This document shows positions 8,930 through 19,433 of a stretch of DNA of 37,198 nucleotides, one piece after another (position 1 is the first letter of the stretch; every line of letters begins with the position of its first letter). Origin of the DNA: Caldifarciminota bacterium (GTDB lineage Bacteria > Hydrothermota > Tepidihabitantia > Tepidihabitantales > DTDR01); NCBI GenBank assembly GCA_025060715.1, contig JANXBG010000015.1:1-37198 (forward strand). Reading direction: 5' to 3'. The notes under the pieces were generated by a model, which saw nothing but the letters and a program-made list of their open reading frames with translations, was not told the origin of the DNA and made no database searches. The position numbers and the translations under genes are program-made.

Positions 8930-9858
8930 TAAATATTATGGGTCTCTTTTATGATATATTGGGGTCTCCTTTTTAATTCAAAATGAATCCTTAAAAGATA
9001 TTCACCAACAATAGATAAGGCAATAAATAAAATGCTTAAAAAGAAAGAAGAAATAGTAAAAATCAAAATTATTCTATTTTTATTGATAAGAAAAATAATA
9101 AAAAGAATGAAGGTCAAAAAAATAAAAAATAAAGAAGAAAATTGGATTATTCTTACGGGCAAACTGGTAAAATTGATTAAACCATCAATTGCCAAAGAAG
9201 CCAGTTTAAAAAAGGATTTACTTTTGCCTCCTTTTCTTTCGGGTCTTTCGCTCTCAATCCCAATTTGGGAAAAGCCAACATAGGCAAAAAGACCTGGTAA
9301 AAACTTTTTTTCCTCAGATAAATTTCTCAATGCCAAAACTACTTTTCTATCAACCAAACGAAAAAGACCAACATTTGGTGGAATATTAATATTAGAAAAT
9401 CTTGTTAAAAGAAAATAAAAAATCTTCATCCCGAAAATTTTCCAAAGAGGTTCGCCTAACCTTTTCTTTCTTATATGATAGACAATATCATACCCCTTTT
9501 GCCAATAATTAACAAACTCTTTAATTAAACTTGGAGGATCTTGCATATCGGCGTCCATTATCACAATTCCGTCATTTTTACAATAATCCAATCCACAACT
9601 TACTGCTGCTTGCTGTCCAAAATTTCTTGCTAACCTAATCACTTTCACTCGCTCATTTTGTTGGGCAAATTTCTTTAAAATCAAATAAGAACTATCAATA
9701 CTACCATCATCCACATAAATAATCTCATATTCCATATTTAAAGAATCTAAAACCTTTATTAATTCTTCGTGTAATAAATTTAAAACTTTTTCTTCATTAT
9801 AGACAGGAATAACTACTGAAAGAGAGTTTCTATTATTTTTATTACCGGGCAATAACAT
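8929..9858 (-). CDS. Glycosyltransferase family 2 (DPM synthase/ArnC-GtrB type) with C-terminal TM segments
   Basis: SVVIPVYNEEKVLNLLHEEL, YVDDGSIDSS, MDADMQDPP, two C-terminal TM helices. Confidence 0.92.
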   Translation of the reverse strand: MLLPGNKNNRNSLSVVIPVYNEEKVLNLLHEELIKVLDSLNMEYEIIYVDDGSIDSSYLILKKFAQQNERVKVIRLARNFGQQAAVSCGLDYCKNDGIVIMDADMQDPPSLIKEFVNYWQKGYDIVYHIRKKRLGEPLWKIFGMKIFYFLLTRFSNINIPPNVGLFRLVDRKVVLALRNLSEEKKFLPGLFAYVGFSQIGIESERPERKGGKSKSFFKLASLAIDGLINFTSLPVRIIQFSSLFFIFLTFILFIIFLINKNRIILIFTISSFFLSILFIALSIVGEYLLRIHFELKRRPQYIIKETHNI

Positions 9859-11139
9859 TTAATATTTAAAAATTATATCTTCTCTTTTTTCACCAATAGA
9901 AACTGCCCAAATTTCGCAACCGGTTAATCTTTCAATCGTATTTAAAAATTCCAAAACCTCTTCATCAAAATCCTTATAACTTTTAACTTTATTAAAATCT
10001 TGATTAAAAGGCTTTAACTCCAAATATTTTGGCTCTAAATGATAGGCTAATTCTGGAATGAATTCATCAATCTCATTTCCTTCATAAATATAACCATTAG
10101 CAATCTTCAACTCATTTAAACCTGAGAGAATATCAATTTTAGTAATTATTAATTTTTCAAATCCATTGATCCTTTTGGCATATCTAATAATACCGCAATC
10201 AAACCAACCGCATCTTCTTTTTCTACCCGTAGTGGCCCCAAACTCTTTTCCTTTTTCTTGAAGATATTTACCAATTTCATTAGTCAATTCTGTTGGAAAA
10301 GGACCTTCACCAACTCTTGTGGTATAGGCTTTACAAACTCCAATCACTTCTTCAATAAAATTAAAAGGGATGCCTACCTGACCAGATATACTACCAGCAA
10401 TTGTTGAAGAACTGGTTACATAAGGATAGGTTCCAAAATTTATATCCAACAAAGTTCCTTGAGCACCTTCAAAAATAATCTTTTTCCCCTTTTTTAATTC
10501 CTCATATACTTCTTTACTTACATCAGTAATTAAGGAAAGGAAAAATTCTCGATTTTCTTTTACAAAGTTCAGATAACTCTTTTCCGAAATTGGCGGAACT
10601 TCGTATATTTCCATTAAAAGATAATTTTTTCTTAAAAACTCCTGCTTTAATTTTTCAGAAAATAAACTAAAGTCTTTTAAATCACCAATCCTAATTCCTA
10701 TTCTTTGATATTTATCTTCATAACAAGGACCAATCCCTTTTTGGGTTGTGCCAATTTTTACTCCTTTTTTTAATTCTTCTCTTTTTTTATCTATCTCTTT
10801 ATGAAAAGGAAATATTAAATGGCAGCGGTAATCAACAAAAATTCGGTTTTTTATATCAATCCCTAAATTTTTTAATTCCTCTATCTCATTTTTTAATACT
10901 TCTAAATCAATTATACAACCACTAGCAATATAACCTTTTAAATGGGAATGGGTAAGACCGCTTGGTAATTGATGAAAAATTACTCTTTTATCATCAAAGA
11001 CAACTGTATGCCCAGCATTTGGTCCACCTTGAAAACGAACACAGCCATCGGCATACTTACAAAAAAAATCAACAATTTTTCCTTTTCCTTCATCACCCCA
11101 TTGGGCACCAATAATTGCCAGACTATTACTTTTTATCAT
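9859..11139 (-). CDS. purA: Adenylosuccinate synthetase
   Basis: GAQWGDEGKGKIVDFF, GPNAGHTV, GTTQKGIGPCYEDK, EGAQGTLLDINFGTYPYVTSS. Confidence 0.97.
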   Translation of the reverse strand: MIKSNSLAIIGAQWGDEGKGKIVDFFCKYADGCVRFQGGPNAGHTVVFDDKRVIFHQLPSGLTHSHLKGYIASGCIIDLEVLKNEIEELKNLGIDIKNRIFVDYRCHLIFPFHKEIDKKREELKKGVKIGTTQKGIGPCYEDKYQRIGIRIGDLKDFSLFSEKLKQEFLRKNYLLMEIYEVPPISEKSYLNFVKENREFFLSLITDVSKEVYEELKKGKKIIFEGAQGTLLDINFGTYPYVTSSSTIAGSISGQVGIPFNFIEEVIGVCKAYTTRVGEGPFPTELTNEIGKYLQEKGKEFGATTGRKRRCGWFDCGIIRYAKRINGFEKLIITKIDILSGLNELKIANGYIYEGNEIDEFIPELAYHLEPKYLELKPFNQDFNKVKSYKDFDEEVLEFLNTIERLTGCEIWAVSIGEKREDIIFKY

Positions 11140-11149
11140 AAAACAAAAT

Positions 11150-11177
11150 ATTTTATCAAAAAATTTTTCTATGTCAA
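11150..11177 (-). promoter_or_regulatory. Promoter of purA (TTGACA-16-TAAAAT)
   Basis: Reverse complement TTGACATAGAAAAATTTTTTGATAAAAT; 10 nt from -10 to ATG. Confidence 0.7.
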
Positions 11178-11284
11178 GATAAAGCCTTTATAAAATATTT
11201 CACTTTCAATAAAATTTTTAAAACATTATCAATAGCTCTTTTGCCCGTTTTTTTATATTTTTATATATATTGGCAAAGATAGAA

Positions 11285-12448
11285 TTAGCCACAGAAATAC
11301 ACCCAAAATGAATCTCCATTGGGAAAAATACCAGTTATCACCTTCTCAAGGGTGAGTTTCTTGCTTAAAGTTGTGTCTCCAGAAATAGTATCAATGGCCC
11401 AGACCTTAGTGATACAGGTAGTTTCAGAACTTGGCACCCAAAGGAAAGAACCTTCTCCATTACTATTGATTGCCACCGGTTGGCGGAGAAGAGTGTCAGC
11501 ATATCTCGAATTAATACTTCTCACTAAAATAACAATATGCTGTTGATTGGGTTGAAAACCTGAGAGGTGAAATTGGACACAATAACCTGTTGGTTCATTG
11601 TTCTTTTTTACAATTAAATAATAGTGCGGAATATCTTTTTCCCATTCTACATAAGCATCACTCGGTGGAGTAGTAACAATATTTATTTCACCATTAAGAT
11701 CTAATTCTCCTCGTTTAGGAGAAATCTTTATAACTTTTAAGTGAAAATAGTGAATTACGGTTTCACCCTCAATATTCATCTTTGCCTCTTCAATCTGTCC
11801 TCTTCGGATGCGAAAACTATAAATCTGTGTTTGGTCTCCTACCTTAACTTTTAAGAATGCCCGATATACTGGAGGTGTTTTCTTCTTATCTATACTCCTC
11901 TTCCCTTCTAAAAAGGTGATTTGGGGGAAACCTCTTTTATACTTCTCTTCTTCTACTATTCCCTCTATAAGATATCTTCCAGTATCTGATTTTAGTAGCT
12001 CTTCTATTAGATCATGTAAAGCAAACCCTTCCGAAGCTATCACAACAAATGCCTTTGCTAACTCAATTATATTTTTCTCATCTACTTCAAAACCATTGTC
12101 AAGTAAAAGACGATTAAACTCAACCGGTAATTTATAAAATTTGCCTTTAAACTCTGCTTTCATACAAGACTGAGGTGGTAATGATATTCCATAAAATAAC
12201 TTATAAAATTTAACCTCAGGAAAAATATTTGCTAACAATGGATGGGTCTCAAATTTATACCAACTCCGCTGCTTTTCCTTTGGTTTGTCTTTAGCCCATT
12301 GAAGATAAAGATTATCAACCATCTTATTTTCCTCTCCAGAAAGCCGGATAAGCTTACAAGCAGAATAAAACTCTATCGGCTTCCTGCCACCAGCAAATAA
12401 AATGGTGAATGACACAATTAAAATCAAAAATAAAACTCTCACTTTCAT
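11285..12448 (-). CDS. Exported hypothetical protein; paralog of the adjacent gene, lacking the metalloprotease domain
   Basis: Signal peptide MKVRVLFLILIVSFTILFAGGRK; shares FNRLLLDNGFEV..NIIELAK, FPQITFLEGKR, LTLEKVITG..DSFWVY with the neighbour; stops at WVYFCG*. Confidence 0.75.
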   Translation of the reverse strand: MKVRVLFLILIVSFTILFAGGRKPIEFYSACKLIRLSGEENKMVDNLYLQWAKDKPKEKQRSWYKFETHPLLANIFPEVKFYKLFYGISLPPQSCMKAEFKGKFYKLPVEFNRLLLDNGFEVDEKNIIELAKAFVVIASEGFALHDLIEELLKSDTGRYLIEGIVEEEKYKRGFPQITFLEGKRSIDKKKTPPVYRAFLKVKVGDQTQIYSFRIRRGQIEEAKMNIEGETVIHYFHLKVIKISPKRGELDLNGEINIVTTPPSDAYVEWEKDIPHYYLIVKKNNEPTGYCVQFHLSGFQPNQQHIVILVRSINSRYADTLLRQPVAINSNGEGSFLWVPSSETTCITKVWAIDTISGDTTLSKKLTLEKVITGIFPNGDSFWVYFCG

Positions 12449-12515
12449 TTTTTCCTCCTTTTTGTTAAATTACTAAAATTATAATCATGAAAAAAAAAGT
12501 CAATAATTAAAAACA

Positions 12516-14338
12516 TTAAATAATACACTCTTTTATTACTGACAACTTTGTTTTGGTATCTCCATTTTTAAAAAACTTCTCAAATAAAAACCGCCAATAG
12601 AGGCAGAAGGGATAGGAAATATTTCTAAGAGAGGTATTTAATGATTCCCATAAGTATTTAAAGGCCTCTAAGGGATATCTTCTATATTCGTCGATAAACT
12701 CTTCCTTTGGACATTGAACTGTTTGGATAAACACCGCCTGGCCTTCTGTAAAATATCTCCAAGAAGATTTTTTAAGTGTTTTGGAGGAGAGACCCCATTG
12801 GATGCCGTGATAAAATTCGTGGGCTATAACTGCTCTTATTATTGAATCTTCATTTGAATAGTTTTGATTTTGCTCCCAAATATCATATTGAAGAAATATT
12901 TTACGATTTGGTCCAGTATCACTATAAGTGCTTGGAATACCATGATACCAATGTTGAGTGTTATTTATAAAAAACTTATGCCATCTGTTGGCATCAGGTG
13001 GCAACCCTAAATCCCATTCTACCACCTGCTTCTGCCAAGACTCAATCGCTGCTTCTTTTACATATTGAGCAAAAGTTAAACTATGATTAGAACCTTGCGG
13101 ATGATTAATAAAGAACTGGTCAGTATAATAAACCCAAAAGGAATCATCGCCAGAAAACCTCCCAGTTAACACTTTCTCAAGGGTGAGGGTGCCTGGTTTA
13201 CGGACTACCACAGAATCGGGCATTTTAATAACGAATACTTCACCTATTCCAGTTGTTTCAGGACCAGGTACCCAATCAAAATACGCTTGGCTATCTGGAT
13301 TTATATAAATTGGACCAAGGATACTTCTGGACCATAAATATATGGCCTTATGGGTTTTATTTTTATGTAGACGGTTTCCATCGGATTAAAACTATATAGT
13401 CTGAATCTGAGCCAAGAGTTGGTCGGAGTTTTATTTCTATTGGTAATAAGATAATGAAAACTATCATTCTCAACAGTGGCATTTCCAATATTGGTAGCAA
13501 TCTCAATTCTCGGATTGCGAGAATCTAACTCTCCCTTCAACTTCTCTTCAATAAGCCAGACCTCATAACTTCGGTATGGTTTTTCATTTACGAAGACCGT
13601 TATGCGGGTAAACTGTCCTACTTTTATCAATCTCCTTCTTTTTTCACCAGGAGGGTTTCTATACAAGGTTTGAGAAAATCGCCATTTTTGGATTTCGCCG
13701 TCACCAATTCGTATTTTCAATTCAGCATCCATTCTCATACCTTCTTCGCTATCCCACATATTTATCCTCTTCCCTTCTAAGAAGGTGATTTGGGGGAAAG
13801 AAAGGAGTTCATCTTCAATAGTTAGTGATGGCCGCCGCTTCCGCCACTCCCCCCATTCCCCACCTTTTAAAAAAACCGGCTCGCTTCCAACCGCTAATAT
13901 TACAAACATCTTCGCTAATTCTAATATATTCTTATCCGTCACTTCAAGCCCGTTATCTAAAATCAATCTATTAAAATCTTGAGGCATCTTATACTTATTT
14001 GTACCACTTATCGCGATAAAATAAGGATACATCGCCACTAAGTTTATCCCTTTATAAAAATTGACATAAGGAAGAAATCGTTGGAGTAAATCTACCCCTT
14101 CAACTTTACTAAATGGAAATAACTCAATTACTTCTTCTGTATCTCCTTTAACAAATATATTATCTTTACACCAATCTGGAACCATCTCCGGAAACTTTTG
14201 AAGAATTTCTCTCATTATCTCTCTTGCTGATAACATCCGCATCCTTGGAACCACTACCTCCTTTCCAATCACCTTCCTTCCACCAGCAAATAAAAAGCTA
14301 AAAACTAATAAACCTAAAAATAAAACTCTCACTTTCAT
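12516..14338 (-). pseudogene. Exported metalloprotease-like protein (MXAN_6640-like) split by a frameshift (ORFs 13301..14338 and 12516..13223)
   Basis: ORF 1 ends GPEVSLVQFI*; the alternative frame runs RSILGPIYINPDSQAYFDWVPGPETTGIGEVFVIKMPDSVVV straight into ORF 2, matching the paralog's RQPVAINSNGEGSFLWVPSSETTCITKVWAID; ORF 2 has HEFYHGIQWGL and a downstream FTEG. Confidence 0.8.
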
Positions 14339-14550
14339 TTTTTCTTCCTTTTAAAATTATAAAAAATTTTAATAAAGTCAATAAAATTGATAGGAAGAAT
14401 GATATATATTTATAAGTTATTTGTAAATTATGAACCAAAGATTTCTCGGACAATTTTCTATATTAAATCTTTTTTTCTCACAAATATTAATTAAAAAATT
14501 AACCATCATCTTTTCATAACTGATAACAACCCTTTAATTACTTAGTTTTA

Positions 14551-14579
14551 TTGACAATAAAATTTTTTAACTTTATAAT
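14551..14579 (+). promoter_or_regulatory. Promoter TTGACA-17-TATAAT
   Basis: Full consensus hexamers; -10 ends 5 nt before the ATG at 14585. Confidence 0.8.
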
Positions 14580-14584
14580 TTTAT

Positions 14585-14956
14585 ATGGAAATATTTTTAG
14601 CAATTTCTTCGGTAGTTATTGCCTTTTTAAGTGTTTTTTTAGCAATTTATTTGTCAAAAAGAACTGATAAACTAATTAAAACAGAAGACCAAAGAGCAAA
14701 AGAGATGATTGAAAATGGAAAGAAAAGGTCAGAGCAGTTAATTTTAGAAATGAATAAAAGAATGGAAGAATATAATTTAAGAACACAAGAAATAATTAAA
14801 GAAATGAATAAAAGAATGGAAGAATATAATTTAAGAACACAAGAAATAATTGTAGAGATGTATAAACAAACAAGAGAAATAATCGCTGAAATGAACAGAC
14901 AGACCCAAGAAACATTAAGTCACATCGCTGACTTAATTGTTGCCCAACGAAGATAA
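14585..14956 (+). CDS. Membrane-anchored coiled-coil protein
   Basis: N-terminal TM segment followed by heptad-rich repeats EMNKRMEEYNLRTQEII. Confidence 0.75.
   Translation: MEIFLAISSVVIAFLSVFLAIYLSKRTDKLIKTEDQRAKEMIENGKKRSEQLILEMNKRMEEYNLRTQEIIKEMNKRMEEYNLRTQEIIVEMYKQTREIIAEMNRQTQETLSHIADLIVAQRR
14747..14854 (+). repeat. 54-bp tandem duplication inside the coiled-coil gene
   Basis: 14747-14797 and 14801-14851 identical (51/51 bp); each unit is 18 codons. Confidence 0.93.
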
Positions 14957-14970
14957 TTTTATCAATCTCA

Positions 14971-14995
14971 TAAGTTATTTGATTTCAATAACTTA
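14971..14995. other. Perfect 9-bp stem-loop downstream of the coiled-coil gene (possible weak terminator)
   Basis: taagttatt-tgatttc-aataactta; no U-tract. Confidence 0.4.
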
Positions 14996-15109
14996 AATTA
15001 TGGGGCTATCTACTATACAGCCTTATAAATAGCCTTGATATTAGATTTATAATCATCTTTCTTTAGGAATTCGTTAGAAGTATTTTTCTCATGATTTTAA
15101 TCTTATTCT

Positions 15110-16543
15110 TTAAAATATAATGGTTATTTTATTATTTTCTTTTTTAAGGATTTGGAATTTCAAATTATGGGAGGCACAGGCAAGGCAGGGGTCATAGGCA
15201 CGGAAAAACATTTCTATTTGATTCAATAATTTCTCATCTTCTTTATCTAAATATTCTTCAACAGATATGGCCCCAATTTTTAAACTGATATTTAAAATAG
15301 CATTATTATTTGTTGTTGCTACTATTAGATTAACTTTTTCAATTATTCCCTCTTCATTTAAGAAATAGTGGTGGATTAAAGTCCCTCTTGCTGCTTCCAC
15401 AATTCCCACCCCATCTTTTGGTTTTTTTAAATCCATATTTCTTATCCCATCATAACCCGTAATCTCTTTATCCAAAGATAGTTCTAATGCCCTTTCTGAA
15501 GCATAAAGTAGTTCAATTAATCTTGCCCAATGATAAGCAAAAATATTATTTACTGGTTTTTTATTATAAGTTTTATAAAATAATTCAAATTCTTTTTGTG
15601 CCTCTTTTGTTGTTAACGCTTCGGATACATTTAACCGTGCCAATGGACCAACCCGATAAAGTCCATTATCTTTTGAAAGTATAAAACCTTTAAACCCAAT
15701 ATTTTTTAAATAAGGAAATTTCACAAAGGACCACTCATAAACATATTCACTAATATAATTTAAATATTCTCTTGGTTCAAATAAAGTATATTCAGAATTA
15801 TCGGGTGCTGTTACCCTTACCTTGCCATCGTAGAAATTTAAACATTTATTACTATCAACCAATCCCATATTATATACTTCCAAATCAAATTTCTCATTAA
15901 AGAATAAATCTTTGTAATTCTCTAAAATATTTTTTTTAAATATCTCTAGTGTGAAAAGGGAAAAGTCAACACAACTTCTTGCCATATCTTCAATCTCTTT
16001 TCTTTCTTCTTCATTTATCCCTTTTGTAACACCGCCAGGAACTCCGCAAACCGGATGGGTTGCTTTACCACCAATAATTTCGGTAATTTTTTGACCATAT
16101 GCCCGGTGTTTTATAACTTGCATTCCTACCTCTTCGCCATATTTTTCAATTACACCAATAATATTTCTCTTCTCTTTCGGAGCATCTCTACCGACTAAAA
16201 AATCTGGGCCACCAAGAAAATAAAAATGTAAAATATGGTCATAAATTATATAACCACAATACATCAATTCTCTTAATTTCTTTGCTTTAGTTGGCACTTC
16301 ACAATTATAAGCACTATCTAATGCCTTAGTAGCAGCAAAATGATGGGCAACTGGACAAACTCCACAAATCCGAGATGTTAATTGGGGCATATCCTCACCT
16401 TTTCTTCCCTCACAAAATTTTTCAAAGCCTCTAAATTCGGGTACTTGCAAAAATACATCTTTTACTCTGCCGTTCTCCAAAAATATCTCAATCTTTCCGT
16501 GCCCCTCTAATCTGGTAATCGGATCGATTGATATTTTCTTCAT
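15110..16543 (-). CDS. [NiFe]-hydrogenase large subunit, group 3 (MvhA-like)
   Basis: [24 protein letters not shown]-terminal [11 protein letters not shown]. Confidence 0.9.
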   Translation of the reverse strand: MKKISIDPITRLEGHGKIEIFLENGRVKDVFLQVPEFRGFEKFCEGRKGEDMPQLTSRICGVCPVAHHFAATKALDSAYNCEVPTKAKKLRELMYCGYIIYDHILHFYFLGGPDFLVGRDAPKEKRNIIGVIEKYGEEVGMQVIKHRAYGQKITEIIGGKATHPVCGVPGGVTKGINEEERKEIEDMARSCVDFSLFTLEIFKKNILENYKDLFFNEKFDLEVYNMGLVDSNKCLNFYDGKVRVTAPDNSEYTLFEPREYLNYISEYVYEWSFVKFPYLKNIGFKGFILSKDNGLYRVGPLARLNVSEALTTKEAQKEFELFYKTYNKKPVNNIFAYHWARLIELLYASERALELSLDKEITGYDGIRNMDLKKPKDGVGIVEAARGTLIHHYFLNEEGIIEKVNLIVATTNNNAILNISLKIGAISVEEYLDKEDEKLLNQIEMFFRAYDPCLACASHNLKFQILKKENNKITIIF

Positions 16544-17520
16544 TCTTCTCTCCTTTTATTAAGAATTGCCTTTGCTAAACTATACATATAAAAAGTTCCA
16601 ACTGGGTCTTTTATTTTATTAATCTCTTCTTCTAATATTTTATGAAACTCTTCATAATTTTTCTTTTCTTCATCCAGTAAGAGAATAGAAGTAAGAGCAC
16701 TTATCATCTTTGCTCCTTGATCAGAGACCTCTGGTGTTGGTCCCATACAACCGGTGCAGGGCCAATTGGCATTAATACAAAGATTTTTACAGCCACTTCT
16801 GGTTGCTGGTCCTAAACAGATAATTCCTTGTTCTAAAAAACAGGTATTTGGATCAGGTTGAATTTCTATCATTCTTTTTATTTTTGGCATTTTTTTAGGA
16901 AAGGTTTTGTTTCTTTCGCAGGTGTCACATAAAGATTTTATTGGTGCTAAATAGGTCTTTTTGGGTATATTCTCATTTGCAAAAATTCTTTCCATAGTAT
17001 TAATAATTAAAGCTGTAGGCGGTGGGCAACCTGGTAAATAGTAATCCACTTCACAAATCTCATCCAAAGGAAACACTTGGGGATAAAATTCAGGCAGCTC
17101 CATTTTTTCCCCATTATAAAAAATCTCTTTTTGGGGCAAAATTTTCTTAGGATTCTCAGTTGATTCAGTTTCAACAAATCCTCTTTTTAAAATCTCTTCT
17201 TTTTGATAAAGATTTGCTAACCCTGGAACACAGCCTTCTATCGCACAGGAACCAAAAGCCACCAATATTTTCGATTTTTTTCTTAAAAGCCTCGCTAAAT
17301 ATTCCTGTTCAGAATTTCTTATTGAACCATTAAAGAAACAAAAATCAAAATAATTATCGGGTAAATTTTCCACATCTTTATATTTGGTATCAATTGCTGC
17401 TGGCCAGAAAAGAATATCAGCATTTTTAATCACATCTAAAATTTTCTCATTAATATCTAATACTGCAATCTCACAACCCCCACAGGAAGCAGCCCAATAA
17501 AAAGCAAATTTTTTCTTCAT
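16540..17520 (-). CDS. [NiFe]-hydrogenase small subunit (MvhG-like)
   Basis: [36 protein letters not shown]-terminal Cys clusters; overlaps the large subunit. Confidence 0.9.
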   Translation of the reverse strand: MKKKFAFYWAASCGGCEIAVLDINEKILDVIKNADILFWPAAIDTKYKDVENLPDNYFDFCFFNGSIRNSEQEYLARLLRKKSKILVAFGSCAIEGCVPGLANLYQKEEILKRGFVETESTENPKKILPQKEIFYNGEKMELPEFYPQVFPLDEICEVDYYLPGCPPPTALIINTMERIFANENIPKKTYLAPIKSLCDTCERNKTFPKKMPKIKRMIEIQPDPNTCFLEQGIICLGPATRSGCKNLCINANWPCTGCMGPTPEVSDQGAKMISALTSILLLDEEKKNYEEFHKILEEEINKIKDPVGTFYMYSLAKAILNKRREE

Positions 17521-17529
17521 ACAAAAGAA

Positions 17530-17557
17530 ATTATATTAAATTTAAAAATAAAATCAA
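17530..17557 (-). promoter_or_regulatory. Promoter of hydrogenase genes (TTGATT-16-TATAAT)
   Basis: -10 lies 9 nt upstream of the ATG. Confidence 0.65.
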
Positions 17558-17704
17558 CAATTTTATATTTTATTAATTACCAGCTAGAAAATCAGAAAAA
17601 TTAGTATTAATTCATTTCCGATTATAGATTAATTAATAAGTATTTAAAAATCAATAATTTAAAAAGACTTTCTTTTTAGAGGGCAATTTTATTAAAATTT
17701 TTTT

Positions 17705-17732
17705 TTGACAAAAATTTATTATCTCTTATAAT
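17705..17732 (+). promoter_or_regulatory. Promoter TTGACA-16-TATAAT
   Basis: Consensus hexamers; -10 ends 7 nt before the ATG at 17740. Confidence 0.8.
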
Positions 17733-17739
17733 TGAAATA

Positions 17740-19398
17740 ATGGAAAAAAAGAGATTAGAAGAATTACTTAAAAAGTGGCAGAAGATTTATGAAGATTCTT
17801 TAAAAAAATTGCCGGAAAGAGAGAAAGATTTTAGTTTAACTTCGAAGATTCCCATAAAACCAGTTTACACCCCTCTTGATTTTGATAGTGAGAGATATGA
17901 AGAAAAATTGTCGCTGCCTGGGATCTTTCCTTTTACTCGTGGCATTCATCCAACAATGTATCGTTCAAGATTATGGACGATGAGACAATATGCTGGTTTT
18001 GGTACTGCTGAAGAAACAAATAAAAGATATCATTATCTTCTATCCCAAGGGCAAACCGGACTTTCGGTAGCTTTTGACTTACCCACACAGTTAGGTTACG
18101 ATTCTGACCATCCAAGGGCAAAAGGTGAAATTGGCAAAGTTGGAGTTGCTATTTCCTCTTTAGCAGATATGGAAATTCTTTTTAAAGGGATTGATTTAAA
18201 TAAAATTTCTACCTCAATGACAATTAATGCTACTTGTTGTATTATATTAGCAATGTATTATCTTTTAGCAGAAAAACAAGGAGCTGATTTAAAGAATTTG
18301 AGTGGCACAGTTCAAAACGATATATTAAAAGAATATGTCGCCCGGGGGTGTTATATTTTTCCACCTAGGCCTTCTATGAGATTAGTTAGTGATGTTATTA
18401 TTTGGTGTAATGAAAATTTACCAAGATTCAATCCAATAAGCGTTTCCGGTTATCATATAAGAGAAGCTGGTGCAAATGCAGTACAAGAAATTGCCTTTAC
18501 TTTGGCAGACGGTTTGGAATATATTAAAGAAGTAGTTAAAAGAGGGATTGATATAAATAAATTTGCACCAAGAATTTCCTTTTTCTTCGCTGCTCATTCT
18601 AACATTTTAGAAGAGGTAGCAAAATTTCGGGCAGCAAGAAGATTATGGGCAAGACTTTTAAGAGAAAGATATCAAGCAAATGATGAGGCATGCCGTTTAA
18701 GATTTCATACCCAAACCGGCGGAGTTACTTTGACCGCTGCCCAACCTGAAAATAATATAATTCGTGTTGCCTATCAAGCATTAGCAGCTGTCTTGGGCGG
18801 TACCCAAAGTCTTCATACCAATTCCTTTGATGAAGCCCTTTGTTTACCAACTGAAAAGGCAGTAACAATCGCATTAAGAACTCAACAAATTTTAGCATAT
18901 GAAAGCGGTGTCGCGGATGTCTGTGATCCTTTGGCTGGTTCTTATTTTGTAGAAAGTTTAACCGATGAGATTGAAAAAAGAGCCGAAGAGATTATTAATG
19001 AGATTGAAAATTTAGGTGGTGCTACCAAAGCAGTAGAAATTGGTTATATTCAAGAAAAGATAAATGAAAGCGCTTATGAATATCAAAAAGAATTAGAAAG
19101 CGGCAAAAGAAAAGTTGTGGGCGTAAATTGTTTTCAAGAAGAAAAAAAAGAAAAATACGAAATTTTAAGAATTGATGAAAGTTTAGAGAAAAAAAGAATT
19201 GAAGAATTAAGAGATTATAAAAAGAACCGTAATCAAATAAAATTAAAAGAGGCTATGAAAAGATTAAAAGAAGTTGCCCAAAGTGAAGAGAATATTATGC
19301 CAGCTGTGATTGAAGCGGTAAGAAATGGTGCTACCGTAGGTGAAATTTCTGATGTTTTTCGGGAAGTTTTTGGTGAATACCAATCAAAAGTTTTTTAA
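17740..19398 (+). CDS. Methylmalonyl-CoA mutase, large-subunit catalytic domain
   Basis: FPFTRGIHPTMYRSRLWTMRQYAGFGTAEETNKRYHYLLSQGQTGLSVAFDLPTQLGYDSDHP, SVSGYHIREAGA, RFHTQTGG, GGTQSLHTNSFDEAL. Confidence 0.95.
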   Translation: MEKKRLEELLKKWQKIYEDSLKKLPEREKDFSLTSKIPIKPVYTPLDFDSERYEEKLSLPGIFPFTRGIHPTMYRSRLWTMRQYAGFGTAEETNKRYHYLLSQGQTGLSVAFDLPTQLGYDSDHPRAKGEIGKVGVAISSLADMEILFKGIDLNKISTSMTINATCCIILAMYYLLAEKQGADLKNLSGTVQNDILKEYVARGCYIFPPRPSMRLVSDVIIWCNENLPRFNPISVSGYHIREAGANAVQEIAFTLADGLEYIKEVVKRGIDINKFAPRISFFFAAHSNILEEVAKFRAARRLWARLLRERYQANDEACRLRFHTQTGGVTLTAAQPENNIIRVAYQALAAVLGGTQSLHTNSFDEALCLPTEKAVTIALRTQQILAYESGVADVCDPLAGSYFVESLTDEIEKRAEEIINEIENLGGATKAVEIGYIQEKINESAYEYQKELESGKRKVVGVNCFQEEKKEKYEILRIDESLEKKRIEELRDYKKNRNQIKLKEAMKRLKEVAQSEENIMPAVIEAVRNGATVGEISDVFREVFGEYQSKVF

Positions 19399-19433
19399 TC
19401 AAATTAATTATTATTTATTAAAGGAGGTTTAAA

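Noticed and set aside
13295-13390. Programmed -1 frameshifting in the metalloprotease gene
   Set aside because: aaaccca occurs upstream but is in the wrong frame for A AAC CCA slippage; no stimulatory structure was evident
14747-14854. CRISPR-like repeat
   Set aside because: Repeat is in-frame, contiguous without spacers and encodes coiled-coil units
15001-15032. ggctat...atagcc inverted repeat as a terminator or riboswitch
   Set aside because: Short stem, long AT-rich loop and no U-tract; insufficient evidence
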